Below are positions 36,086 to 48,760 of a DNA stretch of 64,000 bases, one piece after another; positions within the stretch are counted from its first letter, which is position 1, and every line of letters starts with the position of its first letter. Source of the stretch: Synchiropus splendidus (Eukaryota; Chordata; Actinopteri; Syngnathiformes; Callionymidae); the NCBI RefSeq assembly GCF_027744825.2, contig NC_071342.1, forward strand, positions 21,668,501-21,732,500, read 5' to 3'. The notes under the pieces were generated by a model that did no database searches, had not been told where the DNA came from, and saw nothing but the letters and a program-made list of their open reading frames with translations. Made by a program: the position numbers and the translations under genes.

Positions 36086-37022
36086 GTTTAGGGTCCAACC
36101 CTTGCTCCTAAACATATGGAAAACTGTTTTCATGACTGTTTTGAGATGAGATTTCTCAGCCATCACTTGGTCATGAATGAGTTTTTCATCATCTTCATGT
36201 GGTGTGGGACATGTGACTCTATAAACAGTCATGATTCTTCATTGAAAATTTCCAGAAAATGAGTCATAAAACCACAAATTCAGCGACGCACAACAACACA
36301 TTATGGAAGTCGATGAGACAGTGAGGCACATGAACAGGTCAGATTAGGGCTCAAGGTGAACCTGTCCCACATCCCACCCAATTCGTTTCAGCCTCGGGGT
36401 TCCTTCATACTTCAGGGTTTCTGTTTCCTCCCTTGCAAACGCCAGTTTGCACACATTGTCTCACCTTCTCTGAATTCAAAGCTGTTTTCACTTTTGTTTC
36501 CACAGAGAGGAGGGAAACCGAAAGCCAGTTTGCGGTTCTTGTTGGAGACGACGTCAAAAGGGAGGAAATCTTAGCGCTGTTGTGTAACTAAAGTTGAACA
36601 TGAAGAAGGAGCGCGGCCCCAGCAGGTGCTCGCACACGTCATGCCAGCGGCGACACACGCAGCCAGCCTCCGCTCCGACTCCAGGAGAGCTTGACTTGCA
36701 CGCAGCCTTCCACTGTTTCCACGTCAGGATCCAGCAGAGCAGTATCAACTGTACGACAAGGGCTTCATTGAGGGACGGGAACACGGCTAAGCCCTCTCGA
36801 TTGCTGCAGCTCCTTTTTTCCACAGTCACCTGCTCCCCCTCTCCACCCCACTTCAAGATTTCTTCTATTCTTTCTTTACAATCTCAGCAGACAGCAGTCC
36901 AGGAATGTGTTAATCCGTGGAGCACGCCTGCAGATTCATTAAGAGCAGCGGCGTGTGATCAGAGCGCCGCTATCTGACGGCTGATCAATTAGCAGAACAA
37001 TAGTCGAGCGACTAGAGACCCC

Positions 37023-37047
37023 CCACCACCACCACCACCACCACCAC
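37023..37047. repeat. CCA trinucleotide repeat
   Basis: About eight ACC/CCA units. The tryptophan run seen on the opposite strand is a translation of this repeat. Confidence 0.95.
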
Positions 37048-37299
37048 ACCCCGTCTGCTGCTCCCATCACCGTCTTGTGTTTTTCATTTTGCCGGTGCGC
37101 GATGACCCCCCCAGGCCGGGCAGTCAGGGTCAGAGCAGGAAGGATTAGACGGACATTAACCATGATGAATAGGAAAAATAACAAGGCGGCGAACAAAGGC
37201 TTTGAATCTCAAACTGCTCCAGCGCAGACGCAAGACTCCCACCACACGCCGACGGACGCACTCCCCCACTTGAGGCTCCATCTGTGGGCTGCCTTCACT

Positions 37300-37455
37300 C
37301 TGGCCGGCGCAGACCTATAAATCAGAGCAAAGAGTCTCAGCTCCAGTGTGTGTGTGTGTGTGAGTGGTTTTTGGGAAGTGAGCACCCTGCAGGCGGAGAG
37401 AGGACAGAGACAAGACTTTCATTCATCTCTGTGACGCTCTCACTTGAGAGGTAAC
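37300..37455 (+). promoter_or_regulatory. Candidate TATA promoter and 5' non-coding exon
   Basis: TATAAAT lies at 37316-37322 in GC-rich surroundings. A start near 37345 is expected from TATA spacing, where a short GT microsatellite (37346-37362) begins. About 100 bp further, GAG|GTAACT at 37450/37451 is a good splice donor. Upstream, 37180-37210 holds aacaaaggctttg, a TCF/SOX-like motif. Together this looks like the promoter and first non-coding exon of a plus-strand gene. No coding exon was linked to it; the candidate exon at 49.96 kb lies on the same strand 12.5 kb downstream, but the link is speculation. Confidence 0.33.
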
Positions 37456-37789
37456 TAGACCAGACTGTTAACACTCGAAACTTAAGGCGCGCAGGTTAAC
37501 TTTCCTGAACGTCTTTGCCAAAGTGACACAAAAGTTCTGTATATGCCACTCCAGAGCAACTGGTGGCGCTGTGGTGTAGTGTAGGACTGACAAATTTGAT
37601 GAGAGACCTCAAGCCCAACCAGCCCATTGACATACAAACAAAATAGTAACCTCACAAAACAACACGAAGGATCGCAATACAATATACCCACAAAATGAAA
37701 CATAGATTAAAGAAAACTAGACGCTGCTGTTTACGAATAAACAGCTCGTGAATGCACTGTGCACAGCCGTGCTGTCAGAGAAGGCCTGC

Positions 37790-38530
37790 AGCTACATTTG
37801 AAGCTTTGAACGGCATCTCTAGCTCAAAAGTCGGCCAAGCTATGCCCCGGTGACTGAGGCTGCAGTTTCAGCAAATGGCCCTATCTCGGAAACCATGAGA
37901 ATCCTGAGGCTTTCGTCTCGAACTGAGCCAAATTTCATGTATCTACAGTCCACGTTTTGGCGTTTCTACCAGCAGCCTCAGAGCTCCAATGCATTTTCAA
38001 TGGGGCGAAAACCTCGCGTTGGCGACTCTCATGCAAATTTGGAAAGTGTTACAGTAATTCTGAGCACATTTTACCGGAGAGGACAAGTGTGACTACAACG
38101 GTGGAGATTTTCATGTTTCTGCACCCCACCATTTGGGCACTATGGCAGTTTAGAAACTCAAAAATGACTGGATTTCCACTGCTCTGCTCCACTCTAACCA
38201 GCTTGATTTCCCGCTCTAACTTTTCAATTTTGGGCAAATCACAGGGTCTTTGAGCCCGATTTGTGAGCAAACGATAACACTTGGCTCTGAGTTTCTAGGC
38301 CAAAATTTGGGGGCGCTGCGGCCCGTTGAAGTAGAGGCAAATTTATGAAGTGTGTAATCCTCTTCCCATTCATTGTCAATGGTAAAATTGTTCTCAAAAC
38401 CTGGAATATCTCTGGGATTTTGGCACCTAGGTCTGAGAAAAGTAATAGAACACCATTCCCAGTCAAGCCGGATGTTTTGGCTTTTGAGCACTAGGGTGCA
38501 TTCACGATAAAAATAAATCACCAAATAATG
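37790..38530. repeat. Possible unclassified dispersed element
   Basis: This stretch, running from the ctatctcggaaacc text to the end, has even composition and phrases I associate with a repeated sequence in fish genomes, such as the caatgcattttcaatgggg and cactatggcag-tta-aaactcaaaa blocks. No terminal repeats or duplications were found, and there is no second copy in the window. It was not called a gene: frames on both strands are short and overlapping. Confidence 0.3.
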
Positions 38531-38731
38531 AATTTGATCGAAAGCAATTTGACTGCTACAGTATGAGGAGAGTCAGACCTGGAGTTTGTGCTTGCAAAGA
38601 ACTTCAAAACTTAGAGGCATGGATGCTAAAAGTCCTATGACTCCATGCTCGATTCATTGGATTAAATATTCGTGGCCACATGAATGAATTGCATTGAGAC
38701 CCGGTTGGGTTTTGCCTGGTTGATTTAAAGA

Positions 38732-39118
38732 GTGTTGCGTCCGTGTGTGGCGTCTCTGCTGCTGAGCAGAACCCTGGAGCTGGGCCTTTACCAGAAGTGT
38801 CATGCAGCTCGCTGGCCTTCCTCTAGTCTTGACCTGTGCTGGCGGGAAGCGACGGAGGAGATCCAGTTACCATTTCCTCAATCAGTGAGAGACCTGATGA
38901 GCTGGCTTTCCTGTCTGCAGGCGGATGATCTAGTGCTAGATTTGGGGAGAGCGGCCTGGACGGTCGCTGGACGCCAGGCAGAAGATGAAAGCCACATTTA
39001 CAGGGAGAAAGCGCCAGCGCACTTGGACGCTCCTCCCGTCGCAGGAGAGGAGGAGCAGCGTTGCTTCTCATATGGAAGACATTCTGCTGGGAGTGTTCTC
39101 GACATCTCCTGGAGATGA
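38732..39118 (+). CDS. Coding-like frame without ATG start, uncertain
   Basis: A 128-codon frame is closed upstream by TAA at 38726. It begins at a GTG rather than an ATG and ends in TGA. Codon choice is CTG- and GAG-rich, as in expressed vertebrate genes. No domain is recognised and no strong acceptor was found before it. The first in-frame ATG is inside (…DLMSWLSC). It could be an internal exon or a chance frame in GC-richer DNA. Confidence 0.15.
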   Translation: MLRPCVASLLLSRTLELGLYQKCHAARWPSSSLDLCWREATEEIQLPFPQSVRDLMSWLSCLQADDLVLDLGRAAWTVAGRQAEDESHIYREKAPAHLDAPPVAGEEEQRCFSYGRHSAGSVLDISWR

Positions 39119-39465
39119 GCGCTGTGATGTCACACGCTTGGCACCGTACTGCTGTGTCAGGGAAGAGGAGGGGGGCGAGGGAGGGGGTGGGGAGGGGAGA
39201 GGGAATTGCTGAGACGCCAGTTTTTTCTCACCACACTGTAAATTAGCGTGCCGGTTTCTTGATGGAAAACATTTGGGGGGCTTCACATAGGGGCCCTCCT
39301 GAGACCCCAAAAATGTAACAGAGCTGTAGGACGGGGGGAAGGAGGGGGGGTGGCTATTCATGTCCTTTCAAAAAGAGAAAACATCGCTCCATCAGCCCGT
39401 GAGCCTCAGAGAGCAGATGAGCAGAAACAGAAGAGCGCAATCTAATAAAGTCCACATGCACAAAC

Positions 39466-39480
39466 ACACACACACACACA
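39466..39480. repeat. CA microsatellite
   Basis: Short CA run. Confidence 0.9.
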
Positions 39481-42400
39481 AAGAGAGAGCCAGTGTGGAA
39501 AATAAGCAGGTCAAAGTAGGAGTTCATTTCTTTAATATTCCACAGCGTAGCCAGATCCGACCAATCACGCTACGTTCACCACCTCTTTCTCGACTTTCTG
39601 AAAAGCTGCAGTTGTGTGGTGTTTTCGATTAGAGTCCTAAAGAGCAGTGGTGGGTCGAGTCACGAGTTTGTTTCAACACTGGGACAACAAGGAAACTGTT
39701 TTATTGTGGTTTGAAAGGAGGCTATGATGCAAAAAAAGGTTTTAAAAATGTCATTTTGTTTAGATGTGGAGTATATTTGTAAGTTGGTTAAGGCAGTTGT
39801 GTTGTAGTTTTTTGACTCCACAACAGGAACTTTCCTCTTCTTTAACTGTTAACTATAGACTTTCTGATCCAGACTTTCATTTTTGTCTCCTATTTTTAAC
39901 TTATTTGAATTATGCTGTTTGAGTAAACATGTTTTTATCTAAAATATATCCTTCTTTTTCTCTCTCAAAATTCCTTTTTTTAATTTATTCATGTGTTGCT
40001 GTTGCTCATTATCAGGGCTTTTATTTGTTTGCTACGGTTGCTTCAAACTATTGGATATTTATGAATTACGACTACATAGTTGATGATTCGAAAGGACTTT
40101 TTCTAGTCGTCATTTTCTTCTTAATATTTTTTTTTTTTTTTTTCGGATGTGTGCGATTCCAACTTTCCCTTAGCACTTTTTGCGAGTCTAGGTGCAAGTC
40201 TAGGTTTGGGGTTTTTTTTTGCTACATACACACAGTCTCATAACAAATACAATGAATGAAAACTCTCCTGAGTCATGGGTTAATGTTCAGATAATCGCTT
40301 ATGGATCATGTTGAGTCTCCGTCTGATGACGATCCAGAAACTACTGAGGACTTCTGCGTGACGTTACTGAACTCATGAATGTGTGGTGGTGTTTTCTAAA
40401 ACGCTCTCCTGTAAGTTGGCCACATCTTTGCTCTGTGTCTAAGTCTGGACTCAAAACTGCCATCTTTACGACGTGGAACCAGTCCGGTTGCATCACACCA
40501 CGGTGAGCTTTTGTGGTCTTTGTCAGCAGCACACCTAAATTTAAACATTCCCAGAGGCCAGGCCAAACAAAGAGTCAGGAAGAGAGCCTTTGCTCCGGTG
40601 CCGTGGGCCGGCCCGCGACTGTTCCAAACAACAGGAAACATATGTGGTGGGCTCCACGCTGGGATGGATGGCAGGACTGTGGAGCTGCCAGGACCCGACC
40701 TGACCCAGCCGGTTCCCTCTGACACTTCCTTATCCGCTACATGAGGCCAGAGGTCGGGCCAGTGGAACAGTCGGGGACGGTATCAGTGCTGAGCTCAGCT
40801 CCAGGAAGCGGCCCGGCGACTGACAGAGGGATGAGAAGAGGAAGAGATATGTTATCCAGGAAGGAAAATTGTTTTATCTGAGGCAAAGGTCTCCTGGCGT
40901 TGCTGTGCTTACATAACGGACAAACAGAGCCAATGAAAAACAGTCCCGCAGCGATATTCCTGCATAAATACACCTCATCATATTCATGTCCAGATAGCAG
41001 TGAGCTCGGGCAGCTGGGCCGACAGCCTCCTGAGCCTGGAAATCTAGGCGATGCAACAGTGATGTCAGACTGGGAGGCGCTGATCCTCGTCTCCACCCTC
41101 CTTCAAACTCTCTCCGAAGGCAGCAGCATCATCCTCAGAGTGTTTCAGCTCGCCGGGTTAAAACAACAGACGTCTGTTGTCTGAGGGAATCACACACTTC
41201 ACAGCTGCAACTCCTCCGTGCTCCCTGCAGGCTCATTAAAGTTTCATCTCATTCCCCAAAACAAACAAAATCTTTCTTCGAGCTTGTGTTTTCACTCTGC
41301 CTCAACTATTGGGGACTTGCATGTGTCGACAGAATCATGTGCGAGAGGCCCAATCGGAAAATAATGGACAGACGAACGCCGTTCATCACTGAGCTGGTCT
41401 TTGACTCCGTCCAGAATCAGTCAGAAAAGCAGTTCCTCTGCAATGATAGACCATAATAAATACACACAGCACCCACCAGTTGACCTTGATACCTGTTCAT
41501 TTTTGATGCAGCGATCACTCACAGATGTCGGCAAACATCGGAAGTGCTTGTCTAGGGCAGGAACCACCGTCTTTGGAGCCTCTTGGGAACCAACCTCATC
41601 CCCCCCAAAAAACAAGATTCCGCTAAGAGCGTTTTGACTTTTGTGATGTCTATATCATAGGTGTCTGTACGAAGTTAGCGACATCTCCCCCCCAGAACCT
41701 GCTCTGCTTTAGTAGCACCACACCGAGATACAGCTTTAGATGCCTCCAAAACTACAGAAGGACTCTGGCATCAGAGTCTAACTGAGCTGAACGAGTCGCA
41801 ACCAACACCTGGAGTCAGATTCTCTGAACATCACACATCCTGGTCATCTCCATTGGACCCTGCAGAGCTAGGTCATCCTCTTGTACGAAGGCCTGGGTGC
41901 ACCGTACACATTGGTCTGGGTTCCAACCTCTGAGCCAAAAAGCACCCTGGAAATTAAGGCGCCTGGAATCAGCAGAAGACAAAACAACAGGAAAACAAGA
42001 CCTGACAATGTCTGCAACTAAATATTTATATAAGAAAATCAGAACAACATACTGTTTATTTCAAAATAACATATTTCTGTCCAGGTGCCTTCCTAATATC
42101 TGACCTTTTGTTCTGTTAACTATACTTTATATTGTTAAGTTATAGTAATATACAAGTCAAATCCTGAATGGTTTTGTTTATTTTTTGTTTGTCTTTCTTT
42201 TATCTCCACCAAGGAGGTTATATTTTCAATGGCGTTGGCTTGTTACTGCCGAATTTGCAAGAAATTTTCAGGAAATATGAGAAATGGACAAGGAACAAAT
42301 TCAATTTTACGAGTGATTTTTTAACATGTCTTTTAAGTTTGATTTGTGTGTGCTGTACACCACAAGTTACTTATACTAAATTGTCAGGGTCGAATAGATT

Positions 42401-44079
42401 TGCATTATGAAAAACAGCAGGCATGGCTGTCTAAACAGTGAAAAGTAGATCAAATGGTTTGACGCCAAAACTAGACTGAACCTAGACATAAAACTGCCAC
42501 CAAAAATAACACAACTGGGAACAACCATTGACTCGAACGCTTTCCATGTTGTCACCATCGATCCATTTCCTTCACTGGCCTCAGGCAGGTGCAGTTTGCG
42601 AGTGTTTGTTAGTCCTGACCCATTTATTTTCTCTTGGACAAGTCTGTTTTTCAATGATGACCACAGGTGGAGTGTGAAATTGTCATTGGAGAGGATGGAT
42701 GATCGGTTTGCCTCTTGGCATCTCGCCTCACTCAGCTGGAGAGGTGATGCTCCATGTCAAGAGATCAAGCCCTGGGCAGAGATGACCTTCACCCTCTTAC
42801 AGGGGGATGATGTGTCTCTCCTCAACTGGTGTTTTTATTTCAGTATTCTGAAGTCAAAGCATGAGAAACGTTTCAAGTCTGAGAGTCTGCACCATCCCGG
42901 CTCAGCAGCACTGATGGACGGCTGTAACCCAAATGAACCGACAAGCCCCCTAAAAAAACAGTGGGAGTGGGGAGCTGAGCCAGAAGAGTGAGTGACTGAT
43001 GTAATGACAGGAACCATCTCTGTCCTCATTCGGCTCACACCACCATTCCTATGGTAATGAAAATAAATACAGGCCTTGGGAATCCACCTTCAGTCCAAAA
43101 GCCATTCGTCTATGAAGCAACCTCATTCTTATATAAGAGTTCCTATTTGGATTCGCTTCACATCATGGTTTATTGAACTTGATTTCCCTAAATAGGGTCC
43201 TGATTGGGTTGCATAATGGCCCAGAGGTCCGCAGAGGACCGAGGGAGGGGACGGCGGGAATAAGGTGAGCCAGACATGAGCAAGCCGTTTTCAAGCTCTG
43301 TCCTCCAGGTTTGGCATCTTGAACAGGGCTGCAATCAAGCATCGCGCTGGGTGAGGAAACAAACGCCGTGACATCATGAGGTCACAGAAAAATGTGTTTC
43401 TCACATTTGTTCAACTTTCAAGTTTGACTTGTTCCGAGTCGCCGGCCAAAGAAAATGAAAGCAAGCCTCATTTGGAATCTGTAAGTTATTAAATTTGGTG
43501 AAAGCCAAACCCAAGTTCTTATGAAAGTTGATTTCCTGGTCTCTCACGGAAGCGAACCATTCGGATCTACATGCATCAACATGAACCTGAGTTAATAAAG
43601 TCTCTCCATTTGGATTCATTTGTTTCTAGTGGCGAATGAGAGAACCGTACCGTGATGAGAGAGGACATGACGGTAACGTTAGCGTGCACCATCCTGCGCT
43701 GGGACGTGTGCGTGAAGTTCCATGTCTCCAAGTTTTCTTCCTCTCATTCCCTACACGGTCACACAGAGTCAGTTACAAGAGGTGAGTGACGGGGAAGACA
43801 CCGGACAGGTGACCACAAGATCTTTTGTCGTAATGCTTAACCTCTGCATATGTTTGGACCTTGGGAGGGAGCATTCAGAGAACATAAACTCTGAGGACGA
43901 AGTAGAGAGATTTACACATGGACCATCTCTCAAGTTTTCTCAGTTGCAAGCCGTCAGGAAGTCCTTGTGGATCTTGCACCTCGGTGTTGTCACCGTGACT
44001 GATACGCACTGGTGTTTGACAAAGATATTGAGGCTGAAGGAGAATGTGCTTCAATTGAACGCGTCAACATGCAACACCG
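39481..44079. other. Unrecognised stretch
   Basis: 39720-40230 is T-rich, with a 17-T run at 40127-40143. Frames at 40900-41184, 42596-42991 and 43722-44183 have no supporting signals. No element boundaries were recognised. Confidence 0.3.
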
Positions 44080-44400
44080 AAGGTTGCCTATGGCGTCAGT
44101 ATAGGACGCAAAAGTCCACTTTCCCGACATCAAAGTATTACGCCATCGGAGTGAGGATGTGTTGCACCAACCAAGGCGTCTAATAGACACTTTTACATCC
44201 CGGAGTGACGCCGAATTCAGCTGTCCATGTTGCATGTTGAGACATTAGCCTTTCACTTGAAGCACGTTTCACCTTCTGTGGCATATCCTGGCACCGTGGG
44301 TGGCTCGTCCCCTAGAAGACGATGGAGGTTGGGGATACTTCCAGTCTGAATACATAATTGTGTCACTTTGTATATACAGCATTTGAAATCCTGGGACACC
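44080..44400. mobile_element. Fold-back element, copy 2, partial
   Basis: 44088-44160 carries the palindromic arm of the 28.1-kb element (gaaggttgcc, then gcgtcagtataggacgcaaaag, then the tacgccatcggagtgagg block). It is followed by diverged interior text (gcatgttgagacatta, agacgatggaggttggg, ataattgtgtca). No second arm was found, so it is truncated or rearranged. The 153-codon frame that runs into it is not a gene. Confidence 0.55.
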
Positions 44401-46131
44401 ACCATACGGTGCCTAGTCACATTTAGTCTGAAGTGCAGTCGACTTGAGAGGCACTGAATCAGGAGGACTAGATAACGCTCCAACATCTGTCGAAGATGAT
44501 GAATTTCTATGCTGCAGACCATGGTCCCTGAAGGGATGGAACAGTTGCTGCCAGTGTGGTTGACAAGGTAGCCACCTGTGGCAGTAAGAATTGTAATGGA
44601 TGTGGGTCCACGCGGGGATGTGCGACTGTAAACCGTTGTTCCAAACTGGTTTGACAGCTCTAGAAAACATCACCCTATTGACGCGTCTGTGGATCTTCGC
44701 CACCAAGCCCTACTCCCTCAGAGCTGCCTCCCTGCATCTGAGCATGTTTACAGATCAGATCACAACCAGATGATTTTCTTCCATTGACTAAACAAGTCAG
44801 GTCTTTCTCTGCTTTCACAAGAGCCATAAAACTTCAGCCCCCTAACACTGAGGAAAACGTACTCCAGTATAATTGGGAGCATCCGTGGTTGTGAAGCAGC
44901 CTGTGGACCGGGAGTCACGAACTCCATCACCTATTGACGATCAAACCACGGAATGAATGGAGCGATGGACGTCCAGGAAACAGGCTCCATAATTCAACAT
45001 CTATTTCGACTTGTTACAACTAACTGATGTTATCTCTTCTTGGTGCATCTCAGTAACACACCATATCTTAAAGAGCATCTCATGGCAAGAGCGGGACAGA
45101 AAACTGGCGTCTTCCCATGACTTCACTGTCGCAGAACGGTTGAGCAGATATCTGGCGGTGGAGACTCTGCGGTGCGTGCATCCAAAATAAATGTGGGGCA
45201 GCGGCGGTGAAATGAAAACCGCCGATGATTTATTCAGTAGCGGCCGGTGAGGGTTCTCACACTGTAGACACAGCAACTGTTGAGCGTCTCACGCGTTCCC
45301 ACGCAGGTTGACCTTCTGACCCTTGAAGCAGGGCCGCCACGAAATCTCCCAGACCGCTCTCGTAACACACTCGGACAGGTGCGTCCGAGGGGGGCAGTGT
45401 GAGAATCTCCGACGACGCTGAGAGACGGATAAAACCGCTGGCTTAACCGACCTCAGCCCCGCTCCCACACGTCTTCTTGTCCCATCTGTGTGGTGTACAG
45501 CTCGACCGTTGGCTTATCTGGACACGATAAGCACTGAGAGTTTAGTGGAGTGACTAAGAATGGCACTTGTGTGGCCTTCACTTCTCTGTTGCTGCACTGT
45601 TGTGGCACAGATTCGGAGCGGAAGAGTCGTCCAAAATGGATGTAACCAATGCTCACTGTTCCACGTCGAGCGGTCAATACGGTGGCCTCAAGTGGACAAA
45701 ATTAAGTCTCACAACAGACGGATTCATGAGCCTGAGCAATGAGTTTGATAAAGGATAAATATTTGAAAAAGTTGCTTGAAGGTTTTTGATATCCAGCACC
45801 CTCAATGTGACTTCTGCAAATTGTAAATATTTCTTTAATATTTTTTAAAGGCCTACAAACTATTACAGCAGTCATCAGAGCCGACCATGACCGATTGCTC
45901 ACAGTGGTCCAGGTGGCCGCTCCGAGAGTTGTTCAGACTCTTGACAAAATTAGAGGGAACATTGGATGAAACCCAAAACGCGTTTTACCACAGGAAACAA
46001 TGGGAACTCATCTGATCGATGATTTCTGAACCTCAAATATTGCACCCAGTACAGATGTCATACCATTTAATGGGAGTTTTTTTAGAGTAAGCATCATCCA
46101 TTCAAACAAGCCAGTAGGCTCCTACCGGGCC
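44401..46131. other. Unrecognised non-coding stretch
   Basis: 45130-45470 is GC-richer but carries no recognisable exon. Confidence 0.3.
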
Positions 46132-46699
46132 TCCTAGAGCAGGGCTTCTGAACCTTTTTGATCTCGCGGCCCACCTTTCCCAGAACAAGTCGGCCCGGGG
46201 GATTATGAAATGACATGAAACCATGTGATCATCACAAAGACATTCATTTGTCATCGTCATCAAATGTAAAGAAAAAAATACACTTGATGTAAACTCTTGA
46301 AAAAATTGGGAAACTGAATAAAATTCTGAATAAAATAAACATAACAAAACCAAAATAATAAATAAATATCATAAAATAGAAATTATATATTTTATTTCAA
46401 CTCCAAAGATGATATAAGTAAAGTGTAAATGAAGGTATTGCCATAAATTGTTCTAATAAATTTTCAAAAATGTTGGGGGTGGCATCACTTTCTTTATTTT
46501 TTCCTTTTCAAGAACTTCTCCATAGCTGTCAAGTCAATTCAGTGACTCACCACTGCCACCATACGTGGCTCATGTATTAAAACTGAGCGTCTCACGGCCC
46601 AAAGGTGTAAAACAAAAAAGACTCTTGGCGGCCCTTGAGGAGGCGCTCGCGGCCCAACCTTGGGCCCCGGCCCTGTGGTTAAGAATCACTTTCCTCGAG
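46132..46699. mobile_element. hAT-type MITE, complete, 552 bp (copy B)
   Basis: The element is 46140-46691. The left tip is cagggcttctgaacc; the right tip reverse complemented is aagtgattcttaacc. The flanks tcctagag (46132-46139) and tcctcgag (46692-46699) are an 8-bp duplication with one mismatch. The body is AT-rich, with the ends rich in GGCCC. A truncated relative sits at 30.87-31.33 kb. There is no transposase. Confidence 0.85.
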
Positions 46700-47551
46700 A
46701 TCACACCATTTGTTTTGCTGCAATGAATTATGGGTCACAAAACACATGTTTTTTCCTGAATAACGCAGCTAGGGAATATCATGTCGTGAAACCTACATCG
46801 CCGGTTTGGTGGCGTCTGGTCAATTATGATGATGTATCAAAAACATTACGGCCACCCTGAGTGAAGCTGATGGCTGAATGAGGTAGCATCTATCGCTAGT
46901 GATCCCACATTCATAACCACTTGGTGTTATGGCAGGAAAGACAGTCAGGCAGCTTTGAACAGCCTCCTCATCCTAACCATAACCCCAACTATTGACTCAG
47001 GAAGAGGGATGGTTGTAGCATTTAGAACCAACTAGGAGGCGCTCATGAGGCAGAGGAGGAGCCAACTGCTCCTTATGAATGGGTGATATGTAATAATGAA
47101 AACCACCCATTCACTGGGATCATTGCATCCGAATAGGGTGAATATTTGGTTGCCTTGGAGGATGATGCTGCTACCAGTAAAGCCAGGGAACTGTTCTCCA
47201 GGTCAGGGTTGCTCATAACCCAAAACACTTGTATACTATACAAACAGTCCACAGTACGTTGAACTAGCCCTATGTGATTCTGGCTCACTGCTCCTGAACA
47301 TTGACAGGTTTGGTGTGTTGACCTTCACAGCATCGCTCCACTCCGCAGTGCGGACTGCGAGACCTAAATCCTCTGTGATTGCTGGATACGGCGGAGGTCT
47401 ATCGAGGCGTCTCCGTGAGCGAGCATGTTAAAAAAGAGCCCAATTTTCCCAACATCTGCAGCCACTCACAGTTTCCATGTTCGGGTTGATGAGCCGCAAC
47501 ACATGTCGGGCCTAAGAGAACACGCTTACACAAGCGCACACTCGGGCGACG
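46700..47551. other. Unrecognised non-coding stretch
   Basis: Nothing recognised. Confidence 0.3.
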
Positions 47552-47577
47552 GGTGTGTGTGTGTGTGTGTGTGTGTG
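47552..47577. repeat. GT microsatellite
   Basis: About 13 GT units. Confidence 0.96.
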
Positions 47578-47983
47578 CGCACTGGAGGCATGGGAGAGAT
47601 GTTCTTGGCTCGGCCACAATCAGGAATCAGACTCCTCCGCTGGCCAAGGACAAGTTTAACTCGACTCTGCTTATTGTTGGCAGCAGTCAGCCGAGTAAAT
47701 CACGCCGCCGCTTCATCGGTAATCACCCACAATCTGCAGGCTGAAGCTTCAACTTCACTCGTCAACAAAACTCGCTGCCAGGACGCAAACCAGGGCTGGT
47801 ACCTGTGAGCCGGACCGACTGGTTCCAGACAGCAAGTCGATTTATCAAAACAGACTGAATGTTATTCCAGGATAGTCAGGTGTTCACACCTTTGCACGGA
47901 GCCGAGAAAGGACCTCAGTATTAACCCTTTATTGACGCCGCCGTGAGTTTGACCGACCGTAACTCCTCGACGTCTTGCAAACT

Positions 47984-48442
47984 TAAAAACAAGTTTGGAG
48001 CCTGAGTTGTGGAGTGTTTCTTGTGTTGGAAATTGAGAATGATATATTTTAGCTGGGCGCACCCTTGGAGATAGGGTGAGGAGTTCGGTCATCCGGGAGG
48101 AGCTCGGGGTGGAGCCGCTGCTCCTCCACATCCAGAGGAACCAGCTGAGGTGGCTTGGGCATCTGATCGCATCTCCCTGGGGAGGTGTTCCGGGCATGTC
48201 CTACCGGGAGGAGACCCCGGGGAAGACCCAGGACTCGCTGGAGAGATGTTGTCTGGCCTGGGAACGCCTCGGGAAGAGCTGGAGGAGGTTTGTGCGGATC
48301 GGGAAGTTTGGGCTTCCTTGCTCCAAATGCTGCCTTCGCGACTCGACCCCGGATAAGCGGCAGAAGAAGGTGAAGGTGAAGGTAAAAACAAGTTTGGAGC
48401 CTGAGTTGTGGAGTGTTTCTTGTGTTGGAAAGTGAGAATGAT
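47984..48442 (+). mobile_element. 5'-truncated LINE (Rex1/CR1-like) between 60-bp direct repeats
   Basis: The insert 48044-48382 encodes, on the plus strand, the extreme C terminus of the LINE pol: RSSVIREELGVEPLLLHI, QLRWLGHLI, FRACPTGRRPRGRPRTRWRD and a final EVWASLLQMLPSRLDPG-like block split over frames. It closes with ggataagcggcagaaga and a (GGTGAA) tail. Both sides carry the same 60 bp (47984-48043 and 48383-48442) with a single difference. A tail followed by the repeat is the expected layout of a LINE insertion with target duplication, but 60 bp is longer than I expect for such elements. Confidence 0.82.
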
Positions 48443-48533
48443 GATATTCGTCGTATAGTCGTCTCACTCAAAACTCATATTAGTTTCAGTTCACAAACTG
48501 TTCTGGTTTCATCCGTCCAGCTAAAAACACAGA

Positions 48534-48760
48534 GGGCCTCATTTATCAACACATGGGTAGAAAGGTTCTCAATTCAAATAAAAGTTTGAATGTGTGTCAG
48601 TAGAAAAAAGAAATCTGGATTTATCAGACTTCATAAACCAGTCGTTCGCACACCAGTAACTCGTGAAAACATTCCCACCCGTTCCTAAGCAACTAGCTCG
48701 TGCATGGATCAGGTGGCTCTCATTCAGACACGCCTCCAGATGTCCATACATGGTAGTAAT
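48534..48760. mobile_element. Possible PIF/Harbinger-like element end
   Basis: The text gggcctcatttatcaaca, then ggatttatcagacttcataa and gttcgcacacca, is like the terminal and subterminal parts of fish Harbinger-type elements as I remember them. No matching right end was found, although 49390-49460 has similar tataagcac-attgataac text. Extent and class are uncertain. Confidence 0.3.

Noticed and set aside
36939..37196. Minus-strand frame with a tryptophan run
   Set aside because: The run is the translation of the CCA repeat.
42596..42991. 131-codon plus-strand frame
   Set aside because: No domain, no start context, no acceptor; expected by chance in 64 kb.
43722..44183. 153-codon plus-strand frame, the longest in the window
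   Set aside because: Its 3' third runs into the fold-back element and its codon use is unbiased; no splice or promoter signal.
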